Part shown: in pieces, positions 48,788-60,531 of the stretch
Numbering within the stretch: position 1 is the first letter of the stretch
Layout: each line of letters starts with the position of its first letter
The notes under the pieces: model-generated
What the model saw: only the letters and a program-made list of their open reading frames with translations
Databases searched by the model: none
What the model was told of the DNA's origin: nothing
DNA from: Cladopsammia gracilis
Lineage: Eukaryota; Cnidaria; Anthozoa; Scleractinia; Dendrophylliidae
Assembly (NCBI GenBank): GCA_022457155.1
Contig: JAJGOT010001022.1
Coordinates: forward strand, 37,700 to 101,699
Direction of reading: 5' to 3'
Length of the DNA stretch: 64,000 nt
Translations under genes and position numbers: made by a program

Positions 48788-49139
48788 CACAGGGAGCAGA
48801 GGAGCCAAATTTGACCTTCACGCGTTCGATCTTTACGAGTCTGTTTTTCGCCCCAGCGGAACCCCAAGCGTAATCGGAGCTTTCCGTTGGGTAACCGCAG
48901 ATTGCTAACTGTGGGCGCCACAAAATCGTTACGCAGCAAGAAGAGAGTCTCTTTTTCTTCTCGGCACTTCGTGCCTCGCTCGGAAAGCTTACGCTTTCCG
49001 AAAAGCGCCGATTACGCTTGGGATCCCGCTGGGGCAAAAACTCGAAAACAACAGATCGAATAACGCAAGACACAGGGCGCGTATAAAGCTCAAAGATCGA
49101 ACGCGTATTAGGTCAAATTTGGCTCCTCTGCTCCCTGTG
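48788..49139. mobile_element. 352-bp CACAGGG-family MITE, no target duplication
   Basis: The left end cacagggagcagaggagcca and the right end ggctcctctgctccctgtg are inverted. The inner arms share ttcgatctttacgag-type sequence, and the centre is a ctcggaaagcttacgctttccga palindrome, matching the member at 29287-29587. The 7-bp flanks differ (ccctttc and ctgcagt). Confidence 0.88.
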
Positions 49140-49271
49140 CTGCAGTGCGTCTTCTTCGTTCAGTTCCTGCTGATACTTCCTCAGCCAGCTTTGCTCAGAA
49201 GAACTTGGGCCACCTGAGGAGGTCTCTTCCAGGCGACCCGACACAACATCCAAATATTTTCTTTTTGACAT
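49140..49271 (-). CDS. Possible exon fragment ending at a MITE (unrecognised)
   Basis: On the minus strand, from an ATG at 49271, an open frame begins MSKRKYLDVVSGRLEETSS and continues through a Ser-rich stretch and WLRKYQQELNEEDAL before running straight into the MITE at 49139. The composition is protein-like, but no splice donor is seen before the element, so this may be a first exon broken by the insertion or chance. I do not recognise the protein. Confidence 0.3.
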
Positions 49272-49307
49272 TCCCCTGAAACGTAAAAGTACCCGCGCCC
49301 TGCACAC

Positions 49308-50170
49308 TAGAGTGGTCGATCATCAAGTGATGTAATGATCGTTTTAATTAATCACAACTGCACGTGTGAAGTAATGTGATACAACTCAACAACTCAACTC
49401 AACAATTTCGGGAATGACAGCGAATTTTATTTTTTCTCATTTTTTGTTTTTCATTTTTTTCCGAACCACTGGTTGTTTGCCTGAACAAGCAAGTGAATTT
49501 AAAGACTTTTTTAGTTTTTTTTTTCACAGTTTCTAAACGTGACTGTTAAAATTTCCCGCTACTCGTGCTGATTTATAAAGCCCGCGGGGATTAAGGCAAA
49601 ATCTGTCCCCTTCTCTACTCCAAGAGACCTTTTTTCGTGACCCTGATTAAGAGTGCAGCCCAAATATAACACCCTGTTCAAGATTAAGAACATCAGGATC
49701 TCCTTTTTAAAGCGACGGCACTCTAAAGAGCTTTAAGAGAACTGAATTCACACGTGGAGAAGCAAAACTGCGTTTGTTTGTGGGTTGTCTGCATTGTTTT
49801 TCGTTTCCCATTCAGAATTTTTTTATATAAACATCATAGAATTAGATTAAAAAGTTGTTGGTGCCACATTGTAGACATCGCACAGCCAACGTTCACACCC
49901 TGTTCATGGCTCCCGGTACGGTTCAGAAAGACACCCTGTTAAAGACGCTAAATAGTGAAATTACTGAAAACCATACATGTTGGGCGGCAAATACCCGTTT
50001 AGGCCAAATAAGGTAGTGCAAACGGGTGTAAAATGGTCTATCCAATCACAGTAGTGTCTGTTAGTGACACAAAAAATTGCACGCGACAAAGACGTGTGTT
50101 TGCCTAAAATGCACTGAAATGATTTTCGTCAACAAGCACGTAAAGACCATCTTCTTATAAGCCTAAATCA
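49308..50170. other. No gene seen
   Basis: AT-rich DNA with T-runs. No exon, RNA gene or element terminus that I can support. Confidence 0.4.
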
Positions 50171-53050
50171 AGGGTAGGACTAATCTGCGGAACTGCAGAC
50201 CGCGGAACCTGCGGAACCTGCGGAACCTAGATTTTTTTTTAATAAAATGATAGTACAAATCATAAAATGGTCTACAAGTGGTGATTTCTCAATAAACAGT
50301 CAGAAGAAAAAGAGATAAAGAAACGAAATGGGAAAAAAGGGTCGGGAACCGGACAAAATAAATTAAGTCACGCGTCACGCAATTGTACGCGTAGTTTTGT
50401 TGTGAATATCGAATCAGGATTTCAGTTTTCGATTGACAGTTCTCCTAGCAAACTGTTACAGTACAAAACACCGTGAGTTTATGTGATGAATATATGGAAT
50501 ATTTGTACTGCAGATATACATTTTAAGCATATGAAATATACATTTTAAGCTTGCTTTTCTCAACTGCTTAAGTTGAGTACATTACTGCGAGGATCTTTCA
50601 TTTGCTTAAAACGGCGTGAGTTTATTGTACTGAAATACCGTTTATTGTTTAATTTCATGTTAAGGGTTCATTAAAGTAAAAGAAAGTGAAATGATTAAGA
50701 TAATATTGAAGGTAAAAAGATAAAATTGAACCACTTCTCGGTACTTTGTATTCAGCAGTGCGGTAAGTTGCTCATGTATGTACATTTAAAATCGGTTTTG
50801 ATTTCACCTTTGATGTCACATCACCCCAGTATAATGCTCGTACAAAGATCTTCGGGTTCAATGTCGTAAATAGGGTGGGAAAATTGAGGATTACCAAAGG
50901 TAGTGTTGATTTATTCACCTCCGATCGAGTTTTGACTATGATATCATGACAATTCCCAACTATAATAAGCTGTTAAAAAATTCAGGGAAATGATATATTA
51001 ACGACTTTTCTTCTTGATGGAGTGAAGGGGCAAGGAAACGCCAACTCATTTTTTTAGCCTTTATAAAAGCATAAATGATATTTTATATCATACTTGTATC
51101 TCCTACCTTTCCTAACGCTCGTCATGCTATCTGTGAAAAATCTGCGAAGGTTAAACATGCTGCCCAAATGAATGTTGTGTTTCATTTTGTGGCCCATTGT
51201 TGTTAAACTGTGCTTGCTGTGATAATACTGCTTTATTAATTTCATGGGCTTGTACGGTAACCGTAAACACAACTTTTATTTATTAACGTGTTAATCTCTT
51301 ACGTACGAATCTCTTTAAAATACCTATTTTTGACAATAAAGTAACTTTAAATACCCCAAACAGTTTCAAATCACTTACAATTTAAATTTGTACCCAGAAC
51401 AGTTAGAAATCAATTAAAAACCCAACTCAGTTTGAAATCATTAGGGTGAGTTCCTTTGGGTTGATCCGGATCAGTATCAGCGATCCGAGATCACTTGGAT
51501 CACTGTGCACCTGTGAGTCCTTGCTCAGAGTTGATTTGCCGAATCCTTAGATCACGGTGCCATGATCCAATTGATCTCAGATCACTGATCCTGATCTGGA
51601 TCATCCCAAAAGAACGCACTCTTAATTTAAACAAATGCAAACAACAGAAGTTATAACTCAATGGAAACGCAACCAGCGGCCATAACCTTAGGGAAAAATA
51701 GACGGAAAACAAATGATTTCCGTCCTAAACAGCCATAATTGCCAACAAAACGTTTTACGTGTTTTGAGGTAGTCGTCACGATCTATTTTAGCGACAAGAC
51801 TTAGATCAAAATGAGATCGGATCGAGAAGCGAAAAATCGTACCTGCCACTCTCAAGGTGATTTCAGCGATGACCGCGTCGTGACATTTGTTTTTTTGTTG
51901 TTGTTGTTTTTATGTCTTGCAAGGAAATCTCTTTCTTTAAAACTTCGGGGCTTTTGAAATTGTACTTTTGTCATCAGATTTTAAAGCAAGCGTGCAGTTA
52001 AGTTTCAAACAGATTTAACACCTGCTTACATCGTTCGCGTTTGCCTACACTGAGACAGAAATCGTGCATCTGTGGCTTGGCGGTTCACATGTGTAATTTT
52101 CACTGATAAAAGATAAAAGATAATTTGAACCCGATAAAGTTAAATATAACAGACTTGTTCCTCATATCAACCTTCCAGATGTCCAAATTTCAACTTATTG
52201 AGAATGTCTGCCTAACGTGCATGCCACCTTGGGCCACGAAGTGCAAATTAACATGTTTTGTCCTTCTTGTGCAAAACTATAACAAGTATTTGCCCAGATG
52301 TTAGTCTGAAAATTTCAGATTAAGGTGAAATAGAGTCAACGGACTAAGCGTGGCGCCATTAGTCAATGAAAACCCCGGCCCCCCACCCCCGGGACATAAC
52401 GGGAATTTAACGCGTCCAAAGCCGGGATTTAACGCACCCCAGTAAGCGGTGAATTTAACTAAACGTCAGTCAATCAGGGAATGAGCGGTAATTTTAGAGC
52501 ACGCGATTATCTAAAGTGGGGACGACAGCAAGACTCTTCCAGGATGGCGTCAGAGGGGAGAGAGGAACTACGTTTCCTTTATCATTTTTGAGTGAAATCA
52601 GTATGTTGAAAGCCGGCTTGCGCCGCAAATTTAAAGCGCGGCTTATTGAATGAATAGTTTTTAATGATAGAACCGAAGACAGATGAAGTTTTGACGATAT
52701 TATCGACTATAACAACGATCCCGATTTGATTTGTTTCTTTATTTGGTTCGTATGCCCCACCTATGCGGGGCTTTTAACAGAGGTCTTGGCCCCGGAGGCC
52801 GGGTATTAGGCCGATTTTAACACTTGGATTTTAACAATTGCGTGACGCGTGACTTAATTTATTTTGTCCGGTTCCCGACCCTTTTTTCCCATTTCGTTTC
52901 TTTATCTCTTTTTCTTCTGACTGTTTATTGAGAAATCAACCACTTGTAGACCATTTTATGATTTGTACTATCATTTTATTAAAAAAAAATCTAGGTTCCG
53001 CAGGTTCTGCAGGTTCCGCGGTCTGCAGTTCCGCAGATTAGTCCTACCCT
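50171..53050. mobile_element. 2.9-kb element with ~220-bp TIRs, no transposase seen
   Basis: The left end agggtaggactaatctgcgg and the right end ccgcagattagtcctaccct are inverted. The arms continue (gcggaacctgcggaacct; ataaaatgatagtacaaatc; gtcgggaaccggacaaaata; cacgcgtcacgcaattg) for about 220 bp each, to near 50390 and from near 52838. The interior has no long open frame. A further hairpin element (51442-51625) is nested inside. No target duplication is obvious. Confidence 0.85.
51442..51625. mobile_element. GATC-rich palindromic MITE
   Basis: The left arm tgagttcctttgggttgatc pairs with the right arm gatcatcccaaaagaacgca. Both arms are crowded with gatc (ggatcagtatcagcgatccg; gatcactgatcctgatc), giving more than ten GATC sites in under 190 bp. 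Confidence 0.8.
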
Positions 53051-53059
53051 TTTCTTAGC

Positions 53060-53340
53060 TTTGAATTGAAACATAGGCAGGGTTTGTATGTTCATGAAAA
53101 AACCTGGACAGTCATGGAATTGTTAAGTTAATTTCCAGGCTTGGAAAGTCATGGAAAATTATGTTCATGGTACAATTTCACTAAGGCAGCATACTTTGTA
53201 GAAATAATAAAGCAAGATGAAAAATGATCGTTGTGACAAAATTTTGAAAACAACTGAACTCTAGGTTATGGAAACCTTGAAAAGGTTATGGAAAAAGTCA
53301 AGGAATTTTAAAATCTGAAAAGAGTACATGTACGAACCCT
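53060..53340. repeat. Degenerate catggaaa-type repeat
   Basis: Variants of tggaaagtcatggaa, catggaattg and ttatggaaa recur over about 250 bp. It lies just upstream of the first MAN1-like exon and holds no exon that I can recognise. Confidence 0.45.
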
Positions 53341-53839
53341 GATAGGGCTTAGAAATTCATTCATAGAGACATATTATTATGTTGGTACTGGATTATTGTG
53401 TTGTGTTGCACAATATTTGCATTATTTTGCTCAACTTTAACTCAAATGCATTCTGTTCAAAGAAATCTATATTTCCTACCTTCTTAATGAGCCATTTAGG
53501 TTGAAAACAGGAGAAAAATATAAGAGGCCATGTGGGTCACTGATGAAACAATAGCCATGACTGGACGATTGAGTCTTACAAAAGAGATTTTGGCCTGTGC
53601 CAGTTCTGTAAAATGAATCCTAGACTTTTGTTGGGTAATTGTTACAGAGGAATGTGGTTCAGGGGTGAGCAGCTGTTAGTGGCTGAAAGTGAACTGCGTG
53701 ACAACTCAAATAATGATTTTGCAGGAGATTAGGGTACAATGGTAAATGGCTTAACCATTTTGCCTTACTATCAAAACTTCTGTTATTCTTGTCAGATCCC
53801 CGTAAGAAAAGGGTGATAATATTTGTTTTGTTCAAACAG

Positions 53840-56800
53840 ACAAAGACTGTCCAAAGCATGGAACAAAGCAGTGCGGTTTTTGAGTGCAAATGAATCTCGC
53901 ATTCGAGTTGAAAGCCAGAGGATAGCAGGAGAGGATTTTGAAGTTTGGAGGTGGATACATATTGCCACACCCAAACCTCACAACCCCAAATTGTCACTTT
54001 CAGTAAGTTTTTGCTTTTTTGTTCCATTTTTACCTAAGTAATGTCATGGTATGCCAGTCTCCACCTTATTGACCTGTAAGAAGTCTATAAATCCAAGTTC
54101 CTTCAGAATAAACATCAGAAAATTTTGTCCAACAATTATAGGTAAACGGTAAAAGCAAACTAGACTACAATTTAAAAGAGCACTTTACCAATATTATTTT
54201 GCTCAGTATTATAAAATCACTGTCTCGCCAATCTTGTAACAACTATATTACTTCTATGTTTCTATTCCTTTCTTTGTAGTGTGTTTTCTCTTTTTTCTTA
54301 AAAAAATGTAATTAAGTTATGTAATTAGTTTTCTATATCTTGCTCTTCATTTTTTTTTCTTATCTTGTTAGCTTCAAAAATTAATGTTTGTAATTATTAA
54401 AAAATGGAGTAAACAAATAAATACAAAATACAAGAAGTCTATAACAGACTCTTCATTTCCTTTAACCCTTTTAACTTCCAAGAGTGCAAAAATAAAAATA
54501 ACCAACAAAAATTCCAAATTACATTTTGTAAAAAATTGAAAAACTAATGGTACCATGCAAAAGTACTCCTGAAGAGGTTTCATTTGAATGGTCACACCAT
54601 AGGATTTCATCCACAGACTCAAAAGTTAGAGCAAATGGTACCATGCAAAAGTACTGCTGAAGAGGTTTCATTTGAATGGTCACACCATAGGATTTTGTCC
54701 ACGGGCTCAAAAGTTAGAACAAATGGTACCATGCAAAAGTACTGCTGAAGAGGTTTCATTTGAATGGTCACATTATAGGATTTCATCAACAGACTCAAAA
54801 GTTAGACCAGTCCTGCACTACATGTCTCCATAATTGACTCTGGAAGTCAACAGGCAATAGCTTATAAACATTCATGCCGTTTTGCAGCACTGACTGTTTT
54901 GTTATTATTATTCTGCAGGGCAACAAACATGGCAAATACTGGCAGGGACAAGGTATGTGAATGTGTAAGAAAAAGCTCTATTCATAAAGTAAAAAGTAGA
55001 AGTTCTGAAATGAATTCATCTTTCTTTTTAGCATTTGAAAACTTCCAGTCAGCTGTTAATCCACCTGTAATCAGCCCAACACCATGTTTGAAGATAAGGA
55101 ACATGTTTGATCCTGATGTGTAAGTTCCACTGATGGTGACTACTACTGTCCCTACAACTTCCAAGAGTGCCAAAAATAACAATTCTTTAAAAATCCAAAA
55201 TTCCATTTTGTAAAATAGTGTAAAACAAATGGTACCTTGCAAAAGTGCTGCTGAAGAGGTTTCACTTGAATGGTCACACCACAGGATTTCGTCCACTGAC
55301 TCAAAAGTTAGAACTTCACTACATGTCTTCATAATTGACTCTGGAAGTGAAAGAGTTAATTGGAACCTAAATAATTATGATCCTGTTTAGGGTTAATCTA
55401 ACAGATTTGACCCAGCCTGTTTTCAATGTTCTTACGTCAATTACTTACATCATAGTTGGTCTCACGATGTGGTTTTTGACAAGTGGCAAGTGGTAAGGTC
55501 AGGTGTGATTGTTGAATCTCCATCTGCATTGTTCTTTTCTATTTCCCCTTTACCTTAAAGGAATATTATTTCATTTTATCTCCATGCGTTTTTCTTGTGA
55601 GTCAACAGAATAAGGGTCAAAGAAAGAAAAACAGAGGAAGAGAAACATATCTGACCTGAAGTCATCATGTAGAACATTTTCTTTTCTGATTTTTGTAGTG
55701 AAACTGAAGATAGCTGGCATGTGATGATTCAAGATGCCATATTGGAGAAGTGTATTGAGAATGGAGCAGGTGTTGTTCACATAGCAGTAGACAAGAGTTC
55801 TAGTGAGGTACCATTCAAAGAACTTTTTTAAATGTATTATAATAGCTTCTAGGAGAATACAGACAGCTTGATGTGCCCTGGTCAACACTGCTATGGCAAA
55901 AAGTTTACTTTCTCAAACTTAAAATGGGATTGGGGGGGGGGGGGGGGGGAGGGGAGTATGAATATTACCTGGAACCACAGAAAGCCGCTGTCCCCAGATG
56001 TTACAATCCAGCCACTTATTTTAGAGCAGTTTGCTACGAAGGAAAGGTTGTGTTAATCCTGGTTTCTTTGGTTTGTATTGATAGCATGCAATTATTACAT
56101 TTGTTTGACACATTTCAGGGATGTGTATATGTTAAGTGTGACACACATCATTCAGCAGGGCTCGCCTTCAGAAGTTTACATGGATGTTGGTTTGATGGTG
56201 AGTATATATGTTATGAGTAATTTTCAGGATTGCACGCATAGGAGGCTATGCTACTCCATGATAGGTACCACGAAGTGTCCTCTTCTATAAAAGTTCACCA
56301 CATACACATAATTCTGTCACATATAAAGTAATATGAAAATAACAGATAACTCTGTCAAATAATTATGAAGTATTTGTTAAACAATACTTGCAGGCAATCC
56401 TGGACAGAAGTGTATGTTACTGCACTGTACTAACAGTTAAGTGAGGGTGTGCTTCTAAGAGTTGTTATGGGGAGCCCAAAGGGAGTCCAGCTATAAAATG
56501 AAGGGTGCCCAGCAGTTAAGCTATGTGCAGAAACTCAGCTTTTATTGTCGTCCGAAGACAATGGTTAGTCCCCTGTGGCACCCGGCACTGCTAGAGCACA
56601 TCCCTGGTTAAGACATAAAAAAGGGGGGCATGTGCTTACATAACTAGCTTCTACAAAACAGGCAGTTTAGGAGAGTTTAAAATTACTTATGCTCAAGTTT
56701 ACATAAACTACCAAATTCTCCCAAACACCCTTTTGTGTAATGAGGCCCAATGCAAATGATGCAGATATTGTCAGATCGAAAGGTGTTTCCTGGTTGTTCA

Positions 56801-57659
56801 AACCATTGTTGGTTAGCTAGCTAGATTATTTGGTTATTTCTTTATTTTTTTTGATAAGATTTATCAAAAGAAAAGTAAGACAGTCTTTTTTGTCATTTTG
56901 TGATGCAACACCAAGAAATTACCAGAACAACAGCTATATAAGCTGACATTTTGTACATTGTAAAGAGTTTACACCACGTTGTTTTTAACGTTTCAAGCTC
57001 AAATTAAAACAGCACTGGCAAGATGCTCCTTGCATGGTTTGCTTTTGTTGGTGTGTTCATGAAATCTCATCGAGGACATGACATCTTGATTGCTTATGTG
57101 TAAGCATTAATAAGAAAGGATATGTAGTTTATCAAATCACCTCTTAGTCATAATAGTTTTTCTTATTATGACCTTAGAATTTTTTAGGATCATTCGTATT
57201 TTATGAATATCAGTTACTGTTAGTAATAAAAATTGTACTGAGTGGAGTACAATTCAGGGAGTAATCGGGTGAGTAATTTCAAATTGGTTGTTTCGTATGG
57301 TAAATCACATTGGGCAAAAACTAGTCACCATAAAAACAATGTGATTTACATATGAAAAACAGATAGGTTTGTATCAAACAAAGCCAACTTCAACCTCACT
57401 TTCACTCAAAGACCAGGATACATACAATAATTTTACTAAACTGTAAAATGGTCTGTTGCATAATATGACTTTCAATATTATTGCAGGCCGTCTTGTTGCT
57501 GTGAAGTATCTAACTTTGAAGCGGTACCATCAGCGGTTTCCTGTGGCTCTGGAAGCTACTGAACGCCTGAACCCATCAGGGTCTTCACCGTCCTCTCTTG
57601 TTACATTTGATCCAGATGAAGCAGGAGAAGATATCAATGATTCTGATGTTGAATATTAG
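53840..57659 (+). CDS. LEMD3: MAN1/LEMD3 inner nuclear membrane protein, last six coding exons (5' partial)
   Basis: Exons 53840-54002, 54919-54952, 55032-55119, 55699-55807, 56119-56197 and 57487-57659 have matching phases and GT-AG borders. They encode the nucleoplasmic C-terminal region of MAN1: first the winged-helix-like MSC part ([26 protein letters not shown]), then [14 protein letters not shown], then the RRM/UHM-like domain ([45 protein letters not shown]). In the family this part binds receptor-activated Smads and restrains TGF-beta/BMP signalling at the inner nuclear membrane. The LEM domain and the two membrane segments should be in upstream exons, which I could not find before 53840. 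That stretch is occupied by transposons, so they may lie upstream of the 2.9-kb element, beyond the window or be lost. The last exon ends in an acidic tail, [10 protein letters not shown]. Confidence 0.88.
54544..54805. repeat. ~109-bp tandem repeat in the first MAN1-like intron
   Basis: Nearly three copies of a unit containing aatggtaccatgcaaaagta, gaagaggtttcatttgaatg and gactcaaaagttaga. A further copy lies at 55227-55315 in a later intron, and relatives lie at 18160-18365. Confidence 0.9.
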
Positions 57660-59335
57660 TTTCTGGCTCCTAGTGCTCATCAAGATGGTAACTGGCCCAC
57701 ACTATATTGGCCACAATCTCGGATGATATGAAAATGTGATGTAAAGTTCTGCAGAGCCATCTTGTATTTGGGACTTTAAATCATGGTTTTGTGAGTGGAG
57801 GAAGATGGACATAAGACCAGTTATATTTTAGTTCTGGGATGTGAATGTCAATGAACTGCAATGGTGTTTCAAGCATTTAGCTTTTTTCTTAAGGGCAAAT
57901 TTATGTAAGGGCTACATTCCAAATATCAGCTCAGAACCCATTGCAGCAGTAACTTTATTCCAAGTTGATAACACAAATGTAGAGTAACTTCTGACATACA
58001 CTACCCAGATCTAAGTCTAATTTGTTGCTAATTGTTTCCAATTTGTTTAAATCAAAGGAAACCACCAATTTATTAGTGAATTTCAGGTGCGATCTCTGCT
58101 CCCCTTCCTGCACCCCTCCGGCATACCCTGTACCCTAGAAATGATTGTGGACATAAACATGTGTAGTCTAAGTTGCCAGTTGTTAGAATATTGGTTTCTT
58201 TGTCCAGAAAGTAAGTAGAAAAGATAACAATTTGTGAGTACAGTGTAACCTCCATTGGTGACCACCTCCCACCTCTCACTGGAGATTTGGATTTTTCTAT
58301 TGTTTTTAACCTCTGATAGGAGACCACTCACCCATATTATTATGCTGCCACTATAGACACAAAATGAATGATGTGTTACAGTACAACTCCAATACAACGA
58401 AAATTGTGCCCTTGCATCAATTTTTGCTGATAGGTGCTTTGTACATTGAAATTACTGCAGGTTCATGTCATTCAAAGTTAAGGCCCCCTGTGGTCTGACT
58501 TCCCGTAAGTGATCACCTTGGCTTTGCACTGTGGGTAGTCACTTACAGGAGGTTTGTTTTGTCTGTTAAGTCTGTCGACATGGTGGGATTTGTCCAAACC
58601 TGTAGAAAAAGTGAATGGCTGGGTTTTGGGAAGGGGTGTCCGTGGGAGGAAGAGGGAGATGATCGTGCATGGAATTGACCAATTTGTAACTATATCTGGT
58701 TAGCATATACAGTGTACAGGTCTTTCACTCCCTTGTTCATCTCCATCACACAGAGGACACAAAGGAATCATTAGTGTAAGATCTGTGCAGTCATTTCTCA
58801 TAGGTAATTTCACTGGCCAGGGAGGGGGGAGGGGTAATGATGTGGCATCAAGTCAGGTTGTCTATTAACTCAGGCTGAGTTGATACATACACAAATCAAG
58901 ACTGAACTAGTGCCTGATCATAAAGGTACTTGAACATATCATGATCTGGGAGTTGTAGATCTCATTCGTTTAGTTGTATTAAATCAATGGATTACTTACA
59001 GAAGTAAACCACCCCCGGATCAATATAGATACTCAACAGAAAAAGATTTCATATCCTTCGGAAATTCCTTTTATCACATGCAGTTTTATACAAAGTGGGT
59101 AATTGCGAGGTTATATTTTGCACTTCAGCAACAGTCTATCCATAGATTTGATATTTGAGATTTCTTGACATGTAGTTAGGTAACTGGTATAATATTTGAA
59201 TCATTGCAGTGAGCCATTTCTGATTTACCTTTTGCCTTGATTTCAAAGCGAGGCTTGGTGCCCAGTATCATATGAAATTGTACCAAGCCTCCCTCAGCTT
59301 GCTTGCAGACATCTCCTATTTCCTGGTTAAGCCTA
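57660..59335. other. 3' UTR and downstream of the MAN1-like gene
   Basis: Follows the stop codon at 57657-57659. No second gene is supported. Open frames at 58073-58397 on the minus strand have no recognisable domain or splice sites. Confidence 0.45.
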
Positions 59336-59654
59336 AATCATACAGTCCAGAAGGACGTCGGACACCTTATTGAAACTTATATAAAGTAATTTCGACACTT
59401 TGAAATTTATTTTCAATAAATTTTTAAGTGTAAAAAAGAAAATCTAAAATCCCCACTCAGGATTGAACCTGTGACTTCAGCTAGGGTTAGGCTTACATAG
59501 CCTACCGTACCACTGTACCACCTAGCTTCTCGGGTTGAATAGTCCTAAATTTAACAATATAAACTGCTACCCCCAACCTCAACTGAAAGCTAACCAGTTA
59601 CTCCGTTATATAATTCTCAATAAGGTGTCCGACGTCGTTCTGGACGGTATGATT
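59336..59654. mobile_element. 319-bp TIR element containing a tRNA-like sequence
   Basis: Termini of 38 bp at 59336-59373 (aatcatacagtccagaagga...) and 59617-59654 are inverted with about three mismatches. No clear target duplication. The interior holds a minus-strand tRNA-like segment (next entry). Confidence 0.85.
59450..59535 (-). ncRNA. tRNA-like sequence (pol III A and B boxes) inside a TIR element
   Basis: On the minus strand an A-box-like tggtacagtggt (59509-59520) is followed by a B box ggttcaatcct (59459-59469) that matches the GGTTCRANNCC consensus. A small stem aggct/agcct lies between them where an anticodon arm would be, but its loop is 5 nt instead of 7 and the acceptor stem is poor. 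This is a tRNA pseudogene or SINE head, not a functional tRNA. Confidence 0.6.
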
Positions 59655-60531
59655 TGGGATTGACCCTATTTCCTTTGCTTCACTGAGAAATAGGAGACCT
59701 CTGCACGCAGGCAAGCATCCCTTTGATTAAGTGGCTTAAGGCAAGTCATAAATGGCATATTCTAAAGTTGATTGTTTACCAAATTATTTGTTGTTGCTGG
59801 TATTGAGCTCGTGTTGGAAGACCTGCGTTAAACTTGGGACAATCGAGTAAGGAAAGAGAAATGGGTTCCTTCTGCATGTACCGGAGCACAGATTACGTAA
59901 AACAAAAGGAACAAAGAACGACAATAGTACAAACGCAAAACAAGACCAAAAATACGATACCTCACAAACAATAGAAGACCATGGGTACCGGTACATGCAG
60001 AAAGACCCGAGAAATGTGGCAGTACCAATTTGCTAACTTTTTTTGAAAAAAGATTTGTTTTACTTAAGAATTGTGACAACTGAAAACTTCACAGGAAAGG
60101 TCTGCTCAACAGCGTTTACTCATCAGGATTTAAACCACACCCTAAAGTTAGAACCACCTTCAACCTTGTACAGAAAAACTATTGCCCAGAAGCTCCCATT
60201 TAGGTAATAATTTATGCAATTTAATAATTTCATTGCAAAATAGTCAAGAATGTTCATTTTCATTATCCCTGTTTATTTCATGGTTTCCTTCTTCAACTTG
60301 TCCCAAGTGTGACATGGGTCTAACATGCACACTGTAATTTTATTGAGTTTAATACACAAAATTTTGGAAACAGCGATGTTTTCTTTTTGATGTTGAAATG
60401 TACGTGGGTATTTAAAGGAACAATATCGCCGGGATTTTACTCTTTTTGGTCGAAACTCTACTAAATATTTGACTTAGTACCTTTGTACCTAAGCACCTTT
60501 GTTATTAAACAAAATACTCTTAAGGCCCGTT
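59655..60531. other. No gene seen
   Basis: AT-rich DNA. Short phrases ggtaccggtacatgcag and ctgcatgtaccgg (about 59873-59887 and 59985-60001) are inverted copies and may be the inner arms of a small palindromic element at about 59815-60080. Confidence 0.4.

Noticed and set aside
49140..49271. Confident host gene on the minus strand
   Set aside because: Only one short frame with no donor site or second exon; listed with low confidence.
53659..54027. 122-codon minus-strand frame
   Set aside because: Antisense of the first visible MAN1 exon, which has strong family motifs and splice sites on the plus strand.
59450..59535. Functional tRNA gene
   Set aside because: Internal promoter boxes are good, but the acceptor stem is poor and the anticodon loop has 5 nt. 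It lies inside a transposon, so it is reported as tRNA-like only.
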